Assembly: GCA_963739995.1 (NCBI GenBank)
Contig: CAVUCH010000012.1
Location: forward strand, 62,001-126,000
DNA from: CAVUCH01 sp963739995
Lineage (GTDB): Bacteria > Acidobacteriota > Vicinamibacteria > Vicinamibacterales > JAENWD01
Direction: 5' to 3'
Length of the DNA stretch: 64,000 bases
This document shows positions 17,049 through 25,064 of this stretch, piece after piece. The position numbers were made by a program, and so were the translations under genes. The notes below the pieces were generated by a model, which worked only from the letters and a program-made list of their open reading frames with translations, searched no databases and was not told the origin of the DNA. The number at the start of each line of letters is the position of its first letter. Position 1 is the stretch's first letter.

Positions 17049-19742
17049 ATGGTCCTGATGCGTCGTGTACTCGTCCCGTTGGCATGCGCCATTGGCCTGT
17101 TGTCGCTCGCGGTCCAGGCCGGCGGACCCGCTGACCTGCGCGGCGAGCCCGGGCTCGCCATGATGCTCCGGAAGCTCGCCACTGTGGGGACGGTGATGCA
17201 CGCGACCGCGCATCCCGACGATGAGAACAACGCTCTGCTGGCGAAGGGGAGCATCGGGCAGGGGTTCCGCGTCGTGCTCGCAACAGCCACGCGCGGCAAC
17301 GGCGGGCAGAACGAGATTGGCCCCGAGCTGTTCGAGGCGCTCGGCGTCCTTCGGACCGAGGAGCTGCTGGCCGCGCACCGGTCCGACGGCGCGGAACAGT
17401 TCTTCACCCGTGCGGTGGACTTCGGCTTCTCGTTCAGCGTCGAGGAGTCGTTCGAGAAGTGGGGCCACGACGAGATACTCGGCGACTACGTCCGGCTGAT
17501 TCGCATGACGCGGCCCGATCTGATCATCACGATGCGGCCCGATGGTGCGGGCGGCGGGCAGCACCACCAGGCGTCTGCGCGCATTGCGACGGAAGCGTTT
17601 CGCGTGGCCGGCGACCCGGCCAGGTATGCGGACCAGATCCAGCAGGGATTGCGCCCGTGGCAGCCGCTGAAGGTGTACCAGGCGCGCTGGTACGGCATGT
17701 TCAGCGACACGCCTCCCCCTGCCGAGAACCTGGTGACGATGGACGGCAATACTTATGACCCGTTGCTCGGACGGACGTGGGCCGAGGTGGGCAGTGAAGC
17801 GCGTGCGATGCACAAGTGCCAGGGCTTCGGCCAGCTGCTCGCCTTGCCCGGCCCGTTCGTCATCAAGTACAAGCTCGTCGACACGACGCTGCCGTCGCAG
17901 CGAGGCGCGCGCGAGGAGACCCTCGAGGACGGTCTCGACATGACCCTGCCGGGGCTGGCGCGGTTCGCCGGAGTGAGCCCACCCGCCGCGTTGAGGCACA
18001 AGCTTTTGGCGATTGCCCATGCCGTACACGCCGCCGAAGGCAGCCTTCGCGCGGGGGGGGCGGGAGGAGCAGTCGCCGACCTGGCGGAGGGCCTGCGTGC
18101 AACGCGCGACCTGCGGAGCTGGCTCGCCTCGCCCGGTGCGCCGGTCGAGAAGGCAGCGGCCTTCGAGATTGACTTCCGGCTGGCGCAGACCGAGGGCAAG
18201 TTCGAGCGCGCGCTGGTCACCGCCCAGGGTCTGCGCGTCGAAGCGCTGGCGGACGATGGGATTGTCGTCCCGGGGCAGAACGTGAAGCTGACGCTCATCG
18301 TCGCGAACCGGGGCGCTACGCCAATCGCCATCGCGGAGACACGCGTAGCCGGTTTTGCCGCGGCACCTTCCTCGTGTAGAACCGGCCCGCTCGCAGCGGG
18401 TGAGATCGCACGCTGCGAAGAGTCCCTCACCGTGCCGGCGAACGCTCGCGTCTCGGAGCCGTACTGGCACCGCGCCGGTGAGGCCGGCCGGTACACGTTC
18501 GACGACGATGTCCCGTTTGGTCGGCCGTTCCGGCCCACGCCGTTCGCCGCCGAGCTCGTGCTGGCCGTGGGCGAGGAACCGGTGCGGATGACCGTGCCGG
18601 TGCAGTATCGCTACGAGGGGAACATCTTCAGCGGGGAGAAGCGCATGGAGCTGACGGTGGTGCCGGCGCTCTCGGTGCGGTCAACCCCGGCGATTGTGAT
18701 CGTCCCCACTGCTCCGGGGCCGCAGCGCACGGGCAACGCTACCGGAACGTCGAATACGCGTGAGATTCGCGTCGCCGTCACCAACAATGCGGCCGGCGCG
18801 GCCGAGGCCGACGTGACGCTGGACGTGCCGCAGGGGTGGACGGTGACGCCGCCCTCGGCGCACGTGCGTTTCGAACGGGCTGACGAGGCCAGCACCGTGC
18901 GGTTCGCGGTGGCGCCGGGCGGGGCGATCACGCCGGGACAGTTCGAGCTGAAGGCCGTTGCCCGGGCAGAGGGAGCGGCGTTCGATCGCGGCTTCCAGGT
19001 CATCGAGTACCCGCACATCCAGCGGCGACACATCTACGATGCGGCAGCCACTACCCTCAAGGTCATCGACGTCCGGGTCCCCCAGGGACTGTCGGTCGGC
19101 TACGTCATGGGCGTGGGCGATCAGGTGCCCGCTGCCCTCGAGCAACTTGGTGCCACCGTGCGGGGACTGACTGCCGAGGATCTGGCGTACGGCGACCTCT
19201 CGGGCTTCGATGCCATCGTGACGGGCGTGCGGGCGTACGAGCGCCGCCCTGACCTGCGCGCGCGCAATCACCGGCTGATCGAATATGTGGAGGCTGGCGG
19301 CACCGTCGTGGTGCAGTACAACAAGACCGAGTTCAACGCGGCACAGTACGGCCCCTTCCCGGCGAAGGTGAGCGCGAATCGCGTGACCGACGAGCACGCA
19401 CCCGTTACGGTGCTGCAGCCGCAGCATCAGGCGTTTACGACACCGAACCGGATTACCCATGACGCGTGGAACGGATGGGTGCAGGAGCGGGGGTTGTACT
19501 TCCTTGGCGAACGTGACCCCAGGTACATGGACCTGGTGGAGCTCTCGGATCCGTTCCCGTTCAATCAGGGCCCGAAACGCGGCGCGCTCGTCGCGGCGCA
19601 GGTCGGCCGGGGACACTGGGTGTACGTAGGCCTGAATCTCTGGCGCCAGTTGCCCGCCGGCATTGACGGCGCCTACAAGCTGCTGGCGAACCTCGTCTCG
19701 CTGGGGCGGGATCAGGGGACCGTCGCGGGTCCGGCGCGCTAA
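17049..19742 (+). CDS. Secreted PIG-L family deacetylase with C-terminal accessory domains
   Basis: Large (897 residues) exported protein. Residues 1-24 are a signal peptide. The LmbE/PIG-L deacetylase domain spans about 45-290, with the zinc motif HPDDE at residues 55-59, ATRGNGGQNEIG, and RPDGAGGGQHHQAS as the third metal His. Middle residues (about 400-660) are beta-rich with NEW3-like features (VTNNAAGAAEADVTLDVPQGW). The C-terminal part (FDAIVTGVRAYERRPDL, then VEAGGTVVVQYNK and GHWVYVGLNLWRQLP) resembles a class-I-glutaminase/ThuA-like fold. PIG-L enzymes de-N-acetylate amino sugars; the extra modules suggest a periplasmic polymeric or glycoconjugate substrate. ATG 17058 is an alternative start. 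The next gene starts 2 bp after the stop. Confidence 0.85.
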   Translation: MVLMRRVLVPLACAIGLLSLAVQAGGPADLRGEPGLAMMLRKLATVGTVMHATAHPDDENNALLAKGSIGQGFRVVLATATRGNGGQNEIGPELFEALGVLRTEELLAAHRSDGAEQFFTRAVDFGFSFSVEESFEKWGHDEILGDYVRLIRMTRPDLIITMRPDGAGGGQHHQASARIATEAFRVAGDPARYADQIQQGLRPWQPLKVYQARWYGMFSDTPPPAENLVTMDGNTYDPLLGRTWAEVGSEARAMHKCQGFGQLLALPGPFVIKYKLVDTTLPSQRGAREETLEDGLDMTLPGLARFAGVSPPAALRHKLLAIAHAVHAAEGSLRAGGAGGAVADLAEGLRATRDLRSWLASPGAPVEKAAAFEIDFRLAQTEGKFERALVTAQGLRVEALADDGIVVPGQNVKLTLIVANRGATPIAIAETRVAGFAAAPSSCRTGPLAAGEIARCEESLTVPANARVSEPYWHRAGEAGRYTFDDDVPFGRPFRPTPFAAELVLAVGEEPVRMTVPVQYRYEGNIFSGEKRMELTVVPALSVRSTPAIVIVPTAPGPQRTGNATGTSNTREIRVAVTNNAAGAAEADVTLDVPQGWTVTPPSAHVRFERADEASTVRFAVAPGGAITPGQFELKAVARAEGAAFDRGFQVIEYPHIQRRHIYDAAATTLKVIDVRVPQGLSVGYVMGVGDQVPAALEQLGATVRGLTAEDLAYGDLSGFDAIVTGVRAYERRPDLRARNHRLIEYVEAGGTVVVQYNKTEFNAAQYGPFPAKVSANRVTDEHAPVTVLQPQHQAFTTPNRITHDAWNGWVQERGLYFLGERDPRYMDLVELSDPFPFNQGPKRGALVAAQVGRGHWVYVGLNLWRQLPAGIDGAYKLLANLVSLGRDQGTVAGPAR

Positions 19743-19744
19743 CC

Positions 19745-20992
19745 ATGGCCGGCGATGTGGACGTGCTCGTCGTCGGCGGCGGTCCCGCGGGCGCCACCGC
19801 CGCACGAACCCTGGCCCTGGCGGGCCGGCGCGTTCGCTTGCTCGATCGCACCTACTTCCCGCGCAACAAGCCGTGCGGCGGCGCCATCAGCATGCGGGCG
19901 CTGCGGCGTTTCCCGTATCTGCCCGATGCGCTGGAGCGCATCCCCACACGACGGCTGTCTCGTCTCTACCTCGAAGCCCCGTCCGGAGACGGCATCACGC
20001 TCACGTCACGCGAGCCCGCTGCGCTGATGGTGCGCCGCATCGAGTTCGACGCGCTCCTGCTGGATCTTGCGCGGGAGGCCGGCGTAGAGGTGGTCGAGGG
20101 AGTGGAGGTCTCACGCGCACGCGAGTCCTCCGAACACGTGTGGGTCGGCGCGCGGGACGGCCGCGAATTCGAGGCACCGCTGCTGATTGCCGCCGACGGG
20201 GTCAACAGCGTCATTGCCCGCCGCTTGGGGATCAACCCCGGATGGCCTCCCGCTCGCGTGGCCATCGACATGATGGAGGAGACGCCCGGCGACACGTTGC
20301 GCAGCGTCGATGCGGACACGTTGTGGGTCGCGTACGGGTACGGCAGGTCTGAAGGGTACGCGTACGTGTTTCCGAAGGCGCACCACGTCAATGTGGGCAT
20401 CGGTTACGTGCTCGAGTGGTTCCGCGCCCATGTGGACGAGGCGCCATACGATTTACAGCGGCGGTTCATTGGCGAGCTGCAGCATCGTCGCGTGCTCGAG
20501 GGGTTCTCGAGTCGTTCACACTTCACCGCCTTTCTGATCCCCGTCGGCGGGCCGCTGCCGAGAACGGCGACGTCACGCGTCCTGCTGGCGGGAGATGCGG
20601 GCGGGTTCGTCAACGGCATCACCGCCGAGGGCATCTACTACGCAATGGTCTCCGGCCAACTGGCCGGACGTTCGGCTGCGAGGGGCACGACGGACGGGTA
20701 CGAGCGAAGCTGGCGGCGTGAGATCGGCTCCGAGCTTCGCGATGCCGTGCTCGTGCAGCGGCACCTGCTGACCACACCCGAACGAATAGATGCACTGGTC
20801 GGCGCCGCCGGTCGTGCGCCTGGCGTGGCCGATCTGCTGATCCGCTACGCTATGGGCGAGGTTTCCTACTTCAAGGCGCGTCGCCGCGTGCTGCTGCGCG
20901 CCCCGCTGCTCGCGCTACGCCTGTTTGTCGCCGCACAGGGCAAGCGGATCGGGCTGATTTCGTCGGCCCAGATTCCCGGACGCCTCACATGA
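19745..20992 (+). CDS. Geranylgeranyl-reductase-family FAD-dependent oxidoreductase
   Basis: Flavoprotein of the GGR/PHBH fold, 415 residues. VDVLVVGGGPAGATAARTLA is the FAD dinucleotide site at the N-terminus; YFPRNKPCGGAIS is the family's conserved PxxKxCGG motif; LLIAADGVNSVIARRLG and VLLAGDAGGFVNGITAEG are the DG and GD flavin motifs. Members reduce isoprenoid double bonds in archaeal lipids, chlorophyll and menaquinone, so a role on a quinone or prenyl lipid side chain is plausible but not shown. It follows the PIG-L stop by 2 bp and is probably cotranscribed with it, though no shared pathway is obvious. Confidence 0.85.
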   Translation: MAGDVDVLVVGGGPAGATAARTLALAGRRVRLLDRTYFPRNKPCGGAISMRALRRFPYLPDALERIPTRRLSRLYLEAPSGDGITLTSREPAALMVRRIEFDALLLDLAREAGVEVVEGVEVSRARESSEHVWVGARDGREFEAPLLIAADGVNSVIARRLGINPGWPPARVAIDMMEETPGDTLRSVDADTLWVAYGYGRSEGYAYVFPKAHHVNVGIGYVLEWFRAHVDEAPYDLQRRFIGELQHRRVLEGFSSRSHFTAFLIPVGGPLPRTATSRVLLAGDAGGFVNGITAEGIYYAMVSGQLAGRSAARGTTDGYERSWRREIGSELRDAVLVQRHLLTTPERIDALVGAAGRAPGVADLLIRYAMGEVSYFKARRRVLLRAPLLALRLFVAAQGKRIGLISSAQIPGRLT

Positions 20993-21044
20993 TTGACGCA
21001 CCACAGCAGGGTAAGGCGTCGAGCGCGATGGGGAGGATCAAGTC

Positions 21045-21449
21045 ATGAGCAGCGACGGAGCGACCCCGCCTTTGTCAGCACGGATCGCCGCGTGGCTATC
21101 GGTGCCTGATGCGACGGAGGCTGTCCGCTATTACAAGGAGGCATTCGGCGCGGTCGAATCGGACCGCCTCGAAAACGAACCGGGCAGGGTGGCAGTCGCT
21201 CAGCTCGCAGTTGGTGGAGCACGGTTCTGGGTGCAGCACGACCCTGAATCGAGTCCGGCAGCGCTGGGCGGCAGATCGCCCGTCCGGATGATCCTCACCG
21301 TTGATGACCCGGACGCGGTCTTCGCACGAGCCGTTGCCGCGGGCGCGGCTGAAGTCGCTCCGGTGCGCGACGAACACGGATGGCGCGTCGGCCGCGTTGC
21401 CGATCCCTCGGGGCATCATTGGGAGATAGGCAAGCCGCTCACCTCATAG
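21045..21449 (+). CDS. VOC-family protein (glyoxalase/PhnB-like)
   Basis: Single-domain vicinal-oxygen-chelate protein, 134 residues. It reads IAAWLSVPDATEAVRYYKEAFGA, then GRVAVAQLAVGGARFWVQHD and a second betaalphabetabetabeta half with MILTVDDPDAVFARAVAAGA and DPSGHHWEIG, the typical PhnB-like ending. It has a GGGAGGA ribosome site. PhnB-like members are often of unknown substrate; the sequence does not allow a specific assignment. Located 52 bp after the geranylgeranyl-reductase-like gene. Confidence 0.82.
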   Translation: MSSDGATPPLSARIAAWLSVPDATEAVRYYKEAFGAVESDRLENEPGRVAVAQLAVGGARFWVQHDPESSPAALGGRSPVRMILTVDDPDAVFARAVAAGAAEVAPVRDEHGWRVGRVADPSGHHWEIGKPLTS

Positions 21450-21534
21450 AGCGCTGCGGGTCCGGTGTTCACGCGCATTCAGCGTCCAGGTGCACGGACG
21501 CACACGAGCCGGCATGTCGGGGCGGCCATTGCAG

Positions 21535-22368
21535 ATGGAGACGTTGACGCCGGTCTACACCGCTCAGCTCTTCCCCACGTTGCACGCCGAGCTCATCGCG
21601 CTCCTCCATGGGCTCGATGCGCACGCGTGGGCGCAGCCGACGGTCGCACCGCAGTGGCGGGTCCGCGATGTCGTCGCGCATCTGCTCGACGGTGATTTAC
21701 GGAAGCTCGCGTTCGGGCGTGACGAACATCGGACAGGCACACGGCCGGTTTCCACCTTCGACGAAGTAGTGATTCTCGTCAACGACCTGAACGCCAGCGG
21801 CGTGCGCTACGCGGAGCGGCTCAGTCCCCGTGTGATGACCGATCTGCTAGAAGTCACGGGGAACTGGATCTCGGACTATGTCGCCAGGCTCGATCCGGGC
21901 GCGGACGCACACATCGCGGTTGCGTGGGCCGGGGAGCAGGTGTCGGCCAACTGGATGGACACGGCGCGCGAGTACACCGAACGCTGGCACCACCAGATGC
22001 AGATTCGCGAGGCGGTCGGTGCGGCGCCCCTGCTGCAACGGCAATGGTTCCTGCCGGTGCTGGACGTGTCGGTCCGTGCCTTTGGACGCGCGTTTCAGGA
22101 TGTCGCAGCCGGCATCGGCACGATCGTGGTGTTCGAAGTCGAAACCGAGGGCGAGCCGGTGTGGTCCGTGGTGCGCGCGGCAGGAGGTTGGACTGTGCGG
22201 CGTGGACGCGGCACCAACCCCGCAGCAAGCGTGCGCGCGGATGCCGACACCGCCTGGAAGCTGCTGTTCAACGCGCTGCCACTGGACGCGGCACGGGCTC
22301 GAGTGGCGATCAGCGGCGATCGGAGGCTCGCGGAGCCGATCCTGAATGCACGGTCCGTGATGGTCTAG
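21535..22368 (+). CDS. DinB/maleylpyruvate-isomerase-N-fold protein
   Basis: Protein of about 277 residues with a four-helix DinB-like N-terminal domain of the maleylpyruvate isomerase type (LIALLHGLDAHAWAQPT, WRVRDVVAHLLDGDLRKLA), a second conserved helix (TERWHHQMQIREAVG) and an SCP2-like C-terminal part ending with RARVAISGDRRLAEPIL. H in VVAHLLDGD and HHQMQIRE fit metal ligands of DinB proteins. Such proteins are often called mycothiol-dependent, but I see no evidence for mycothiol here. ATG 21535 is chosen; the frame is open to 21490. Its TAG stop is formed by the terminal CTAG of a palindromic element. Confidence 0.75.
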   Translation: METLTPVYTAQLFPTLHAELIALLHGLDAHAWAQPTVAPQWRVRDVVAHLLDGDLRKLAFGRDEHRTGTRPVSTFDEVVILVNDLNASGVRYAERLSPRVMTDLLEVTGNWISDYVARLDPGADAHIAVAWAGEQVSANWMDTAREYTERWHHQMQIREAVGAAPLLQRQWFLPVLDVSVRAFGRAFQDVAAGIGTIVVFEVETEGEPVWSVVRAAGGWTVRRGRGTNPAASVRADADTAWKLLFNALPLDAARARVAISGDRRLAEPILNARSVMV

Positions 22369-22546
22369 CAGCCCGTGGTGAAAAACCGGCGTCGCACCGA
22401 GGCGCCGAGGCGCCCCGCCGGCAAGGCGCGACGACCGAGAATACCGGGACACTAGCCGTGATGAAAGACCGGCGTCGCACCGCGGGCGCCGAGGCGGGGA
22501 TGCATCGGCGGCCGAATGCAGCCGGCCTTTCACCACGGGCTGCTAG
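22365..22546. repeat. 182-bp palindromic element with 19-bp perfect terminal inverted repeats and CTAG ends
   Basis: CTAGCAGCCCGTGGTGAAA at 22365-22383 is repeated exactly, inverted, at 22528-22546. A degenerate internal unit starts CTAGC at 22452, and the 15-mer ACCGGCGTCGCACCG occurs in direct orientation at 22385 and 22468. The left end supplies the TAG stop of the upstream gene. The right end codes the last residues and stop of the convergent SDR gene. There is no transposase inside. It looks like a REP/BIME- or MITE-type element. Confidence 0.75.
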
Positions 22547-23459
22547 CCGCGATAACGTCACGTCCGAGCAGATTTCGCAGCGTTGGCTCGAGCGCCGGCC
22601 ACTGGAACCGGAAACCGAGCGACTGTGCGCGGGCAGGCAGGACGCGCTGGCCCGTCAGCAGCGCGGCATCGGCCATCTCGCCGAGCGCCAGGCGCAGCGC
22701 GAACCGCGGGGCACGCAGCAGGTGTGGGCGGCGCAGCACGTGACCGAGGGCCGCGGCGAATGCCTCGTTGGTTTCCGGCGCGGGCGCGGTGGCGTTGATT
22801 GGCCCACTCGCGTCCACGCGGGCGAGGAGCCAACGCGCGAGGCCGATCCAATCCTGGCGGTGAATCCACGACATGTACTGGCGGCCGTGGCCGAACGGCC
22901 CGCCGACCGCAAGCCGGAATGGCAGCAGCATGCGGGCCAGCGCGCCGCCGTCCGATGCCAGCACGATGCCGCTTCGCAGCAGCACCACCCGTGTGCCGCT
23001 CGACTGCGCCTTCTTCGCCTCGTCTTCCCACTGCACGACGAGCCGCGCGAGGAAATCGGACCCAGCGGTATCCGACTCGGTGACCGGCTCGTCGCCGCGT
23101 GCGCCGTAGTACCCCACCGCCGACGAGGAGAGAAACACGGCAGGTGGCCGCACGGCCGCCGCTACCGCTGCTGCGAGGCTGCGGGTAGCCAGGATGCGGC
23201 TCTCGACCAGCACGCGCTTCCGCGACTCTGTCCACCGCTTCTTGTCGAGGGCCGCGCCCGCCAGGTTGATCACCGCATCGGCGTCCTCGAGGATCCGCGC
23301 CCAGGGGCCCGCGGTTCCGTCCGGCGCCCATGCTGCGAGTCCGGGCGGCAACGCGCCGCTCTGCCGCGTCAGTACCACGGTTTCATGCCCGTCGGCGCGC
23401 AAGGCCGCAGTCAGCGGGGCGCCGAGAAAGCCCGTGCCGCCGGCGATGACGATACGCAT
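22530..23459 (-). CDS. TIGR01777-family SDR epimerase-like protein (YfcH type)
   Basis: Extended-SDR NAD(P)-binding protein, 309 residues. It opens MRIVIAGGTGFLGAPLTAALRADG (GxxGxxG motif at 7-13), with DADAVINLAGAALDKKRW, FLSSSAVGYYGARGDEPVTE (the YYG motif that defines the family) and YMSWIHRQDWIGLARWLL. The C-terminal DUF1731-like region reads PHLLRAPRFALRLALGEMA. Biochemical role in the family is poorly known; some members affect cell division or cofactors. The last five residues are encoded by the right arm of the CTAG palindrome. TATGAT stands six bases before the ATG, with no Shine-Dalgarno. Confidence 0.9.
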   Translation of the reverse strand: MRIVIAGGTGFLGAPLTAALRADGHETVVLTRQSGALPPGLAAWAPDGTAGPWARILEDADAVINLAGAALDKKRWTESRKRVLVESRILATRSLAAAVAAAVRPPAVFLSSSAVGYYGARGDEPVTESDTAGSDFLARLVVQWEDEAKKAQSSGTRVVLLRSGIVLASDGGALARMLLPFRLAVGGPFGHGRQYMSWIHRQDWIGLARWLLARVDASGPINATAPAPETNEAFAAALGHVLRRPHLLRAPRFALRLALGEMADAALLTGQRVLPARAQSLGFRFQWPALEPTLRNLLGRDVIAASSPW

Positions 23460-23471
23460 GAAGCGATCATA
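23460..23471 (-). promoter_or_regulatory. Putative leaderless promoter of the SDR gene (-10 TATGAT, 6 nt before ATG)
   Basis: On the minus strand TATGAT (complement of 23466-23471) is followed by six bases and the ATG at 23459. No ribosome-binding sequence and no clear -35 are visible. Same spacing as at argH, purE, modA and the M28 gene. Confidence 0.5.
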
Positions 23472-23510
23472 TCGGCTCGGGCCTGGGCCTCGGGCATCGG
23501 GCCGCAGTCG

Positions 23511-23530
23511 GCCGGGACTGAAGTCCCGGC
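23511..23530. repeat. Perfect palindrome, dispersed repeat copy 2
   Basis: GCCGGGACT, 2-base loop GA, AGTCCCGGC; then GTCC as in the copy at 14356. It lies about 50 bp upstream of the SDR start and before the ABC-2 permease relic. Confidence 0.7.
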
Positions 23531-23582
23531 GTCCACTCGGCGCTCAGTCGGACACGACTTACAGTCGACTTCCTTCGATCGC

Positions 23583-23820
23583 TGGATCCAGGTCGAGGAC
23601 CGCGACCGCACACCCGAGAGCCGCCGTCTCGTATCCGCGTTCATCAATTCCGGCTACTTCGACCTTGCCGCGTACGTGACGAGAGAACAGGAAATCGTGG
23701 ACCTGCTGGACCGCAGCCGCATCCGTGCGGCGCTCGTCATCCCGTCAGGTCTCGCGCGGGACGTCCAGAGCGCACGGCCCGCACAGGTCGAGGTCCTGAT
23801 CAATGGAGACAATGCGAAGG
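23583..23820 (+). pseudogene. Relic of an ABC-2 type permease (N-terminal extracytoplasmic segment)
   Basis: About 79 codons without a start codon or flanking membrane helices read IQVEDRDRTPESRRLVSAF, NSGYFDLAAYVTREQEIVDLLDRS and RAALVIPSGLARDVQSARPAQVEVLINGDNA. This is the region after the first helix of YhhJ/YbhS-type ABC-2 permeases (the VEDxDRT..SR, ..FDV, ALVIPxGF and VLxDGxDAN stations). Similarity ends at the NGDNA position, after which the frame drifts to a stop. Both ends are missing, so it is a fragment and not a gene. The remaining bases to 24032 hold nothing that I recognise. Confidence 0.65.
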
Positions 23821-24032
23821 CTGGAGTCGCCGGGGAACCCGTTGTAGAGCCCGCACGTCAGTGCCAGCGAACGTGATCTTTGAACACCCAAACTGGGGGC
23901 ATCGAGGCAGGACAGCCTGCGGTCCGCCTGAGGTCCGCTGTACGGACCCGTTCAGAATTGATGTGCGGATCGGTCTCGGGTACGCTTGCGGTGATCGGCC
24001 CGTGACGGAACGCACGGCGAAGGAGCCTCCTC

Positions 24033-24941
24033 ATGCACACGGTGATTGCTCTGATCCTCGCGGCCAGCCTCGCGCAGGCTGGGCCTGTGCAGAGCGCGGC
24101 GGACGATCCTGCGGACTACGTGAAGCAGGCCAGGCGGCTGGTTGCGGACGGCAGCCACGACGAGGCGCTGGCGCTGTACCGGAAGGCCATCGACGCGCAG
24201 CCCTCCTCATTCGAGGCGCACCTTGGGGCGGGCCTGGTGCTCGATCTGAAGCTGCAGTTCGCGGACGCACGCACGCACCTGTCGAAGGCCCTCGAGCTGG
24301 CGCCGGACGAAGCGAAGCCGCAGGTCCTGAATGCCCTGGCTGTCTCCTATGCCTTCGAGGGCAACGCGAAGGAGGCCGCCTCGTTCTATCAGAAGGTCTT
24401 CGACCGCCAGATGGCCGAGTCGAACTTCGGGGCCGTCGCCGGCACCGCCAACGCCCTCGGTCGGGTGTACCTGGAGACCGGAGATGTCGCCAACGCGCGC
24501 CGGTGGTACGAGACCGGCTACGAGTCGGCGCGGCGACAGCCAGACGTCGGCGCTGAGCAGCTTGCCATCTGGGAGTTCCGGTGGCTGCACGCGCAGGCCC
24601 GCATCTCCGCGCGAGCGGGGCAGGTGGACGACTCGCGCCAGCAGGTGTCCGCTGCGCGCGCGCTCCTCGACCGCACGCCAGCGCTGAAGGATGAGACGGC
24701 GTCCTGGTATTACCTGGCCGGATACGTCGAGCTGTACGCCAGGAATTACGGCAAGGCGATCGAGCTGCTGCAGGAGGCGGACCAGGAGGATCCGTTCGTG
24801 CTGTCCCTCCTGGCGCGCGCGCACGAAGGCGCGGGGAACGCCGAGCGCGCGCGGGACACCTGGGCGCTCGTGCTGAACGCGAACGGGCACTCGCTGCAGA
24901 ACGCGTTTGCGCGGCCGACCGCGGTGCAGAAGGTTCGCTGA
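24033..24941 (+). CDS. Secreted TPR-repeat protein
   Basis: A 302-residue protein with an N-terminal signal peptide (MHTVIALILAASLAQA) followed by tetratricopeptide repeats. Clear repeat cores are YVKQARRLVADGSHDEALALY, AHLGAGLVLDLKLQFADART, LGRVYLETGDVANARRWYE and YLAGYVELYARNYGKAIELL. Likely periplasmic, serving protein-protein contacts; no catalytic motif. The ATG has a GGAG site 8 bp upstream. It is not linked to a recognisable operon: the MFS gene downstream is convergent. Confidence 0.82.
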   Translation: MHTVIALILAASLAQAGPVQSAADDPADYVKQARRLVADGSHDEALALYRKAIDAQPSSFEAHLGAGLVLDLKLQFADARTHLSKALELAPDEAKPQVLNALAVSYAFEGNAKEAASFYQKVFDRQMAESNFGAVAGTANALGRVYLETGDVANARRWYETGYESARRQPDVGAEQLAIWEFRWLHAQARISARAGQVDDSRQQVSAARALLDRTPALKDETASWYYLAGYVELYARNYGKAIELLQEADQEDPFVLSLLARAHEGAGNAERARDTWALVLNANGHSLQNAFARPTAVQKVR

Positions 24942-25064
24942 ACATACAGGCGGGCTTCGGCCCGGCTGAGACTCCTCAGCGTCCAGGTATCGAACCGGTC
25001 TATTTTCCGTCGCGCTCGCTGGCTCCAGCGGAGCGGTGGACTCGATGACGCTGTCCTCTTCGCG

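Noticed and set aside
21535..22368. Maleylpyruvate isomerase of an aromatic degradation pathway
   Set aside because: Only the general fold can be recognised; no gentisate or salicylate genes and no mycothiol genes are in the window.
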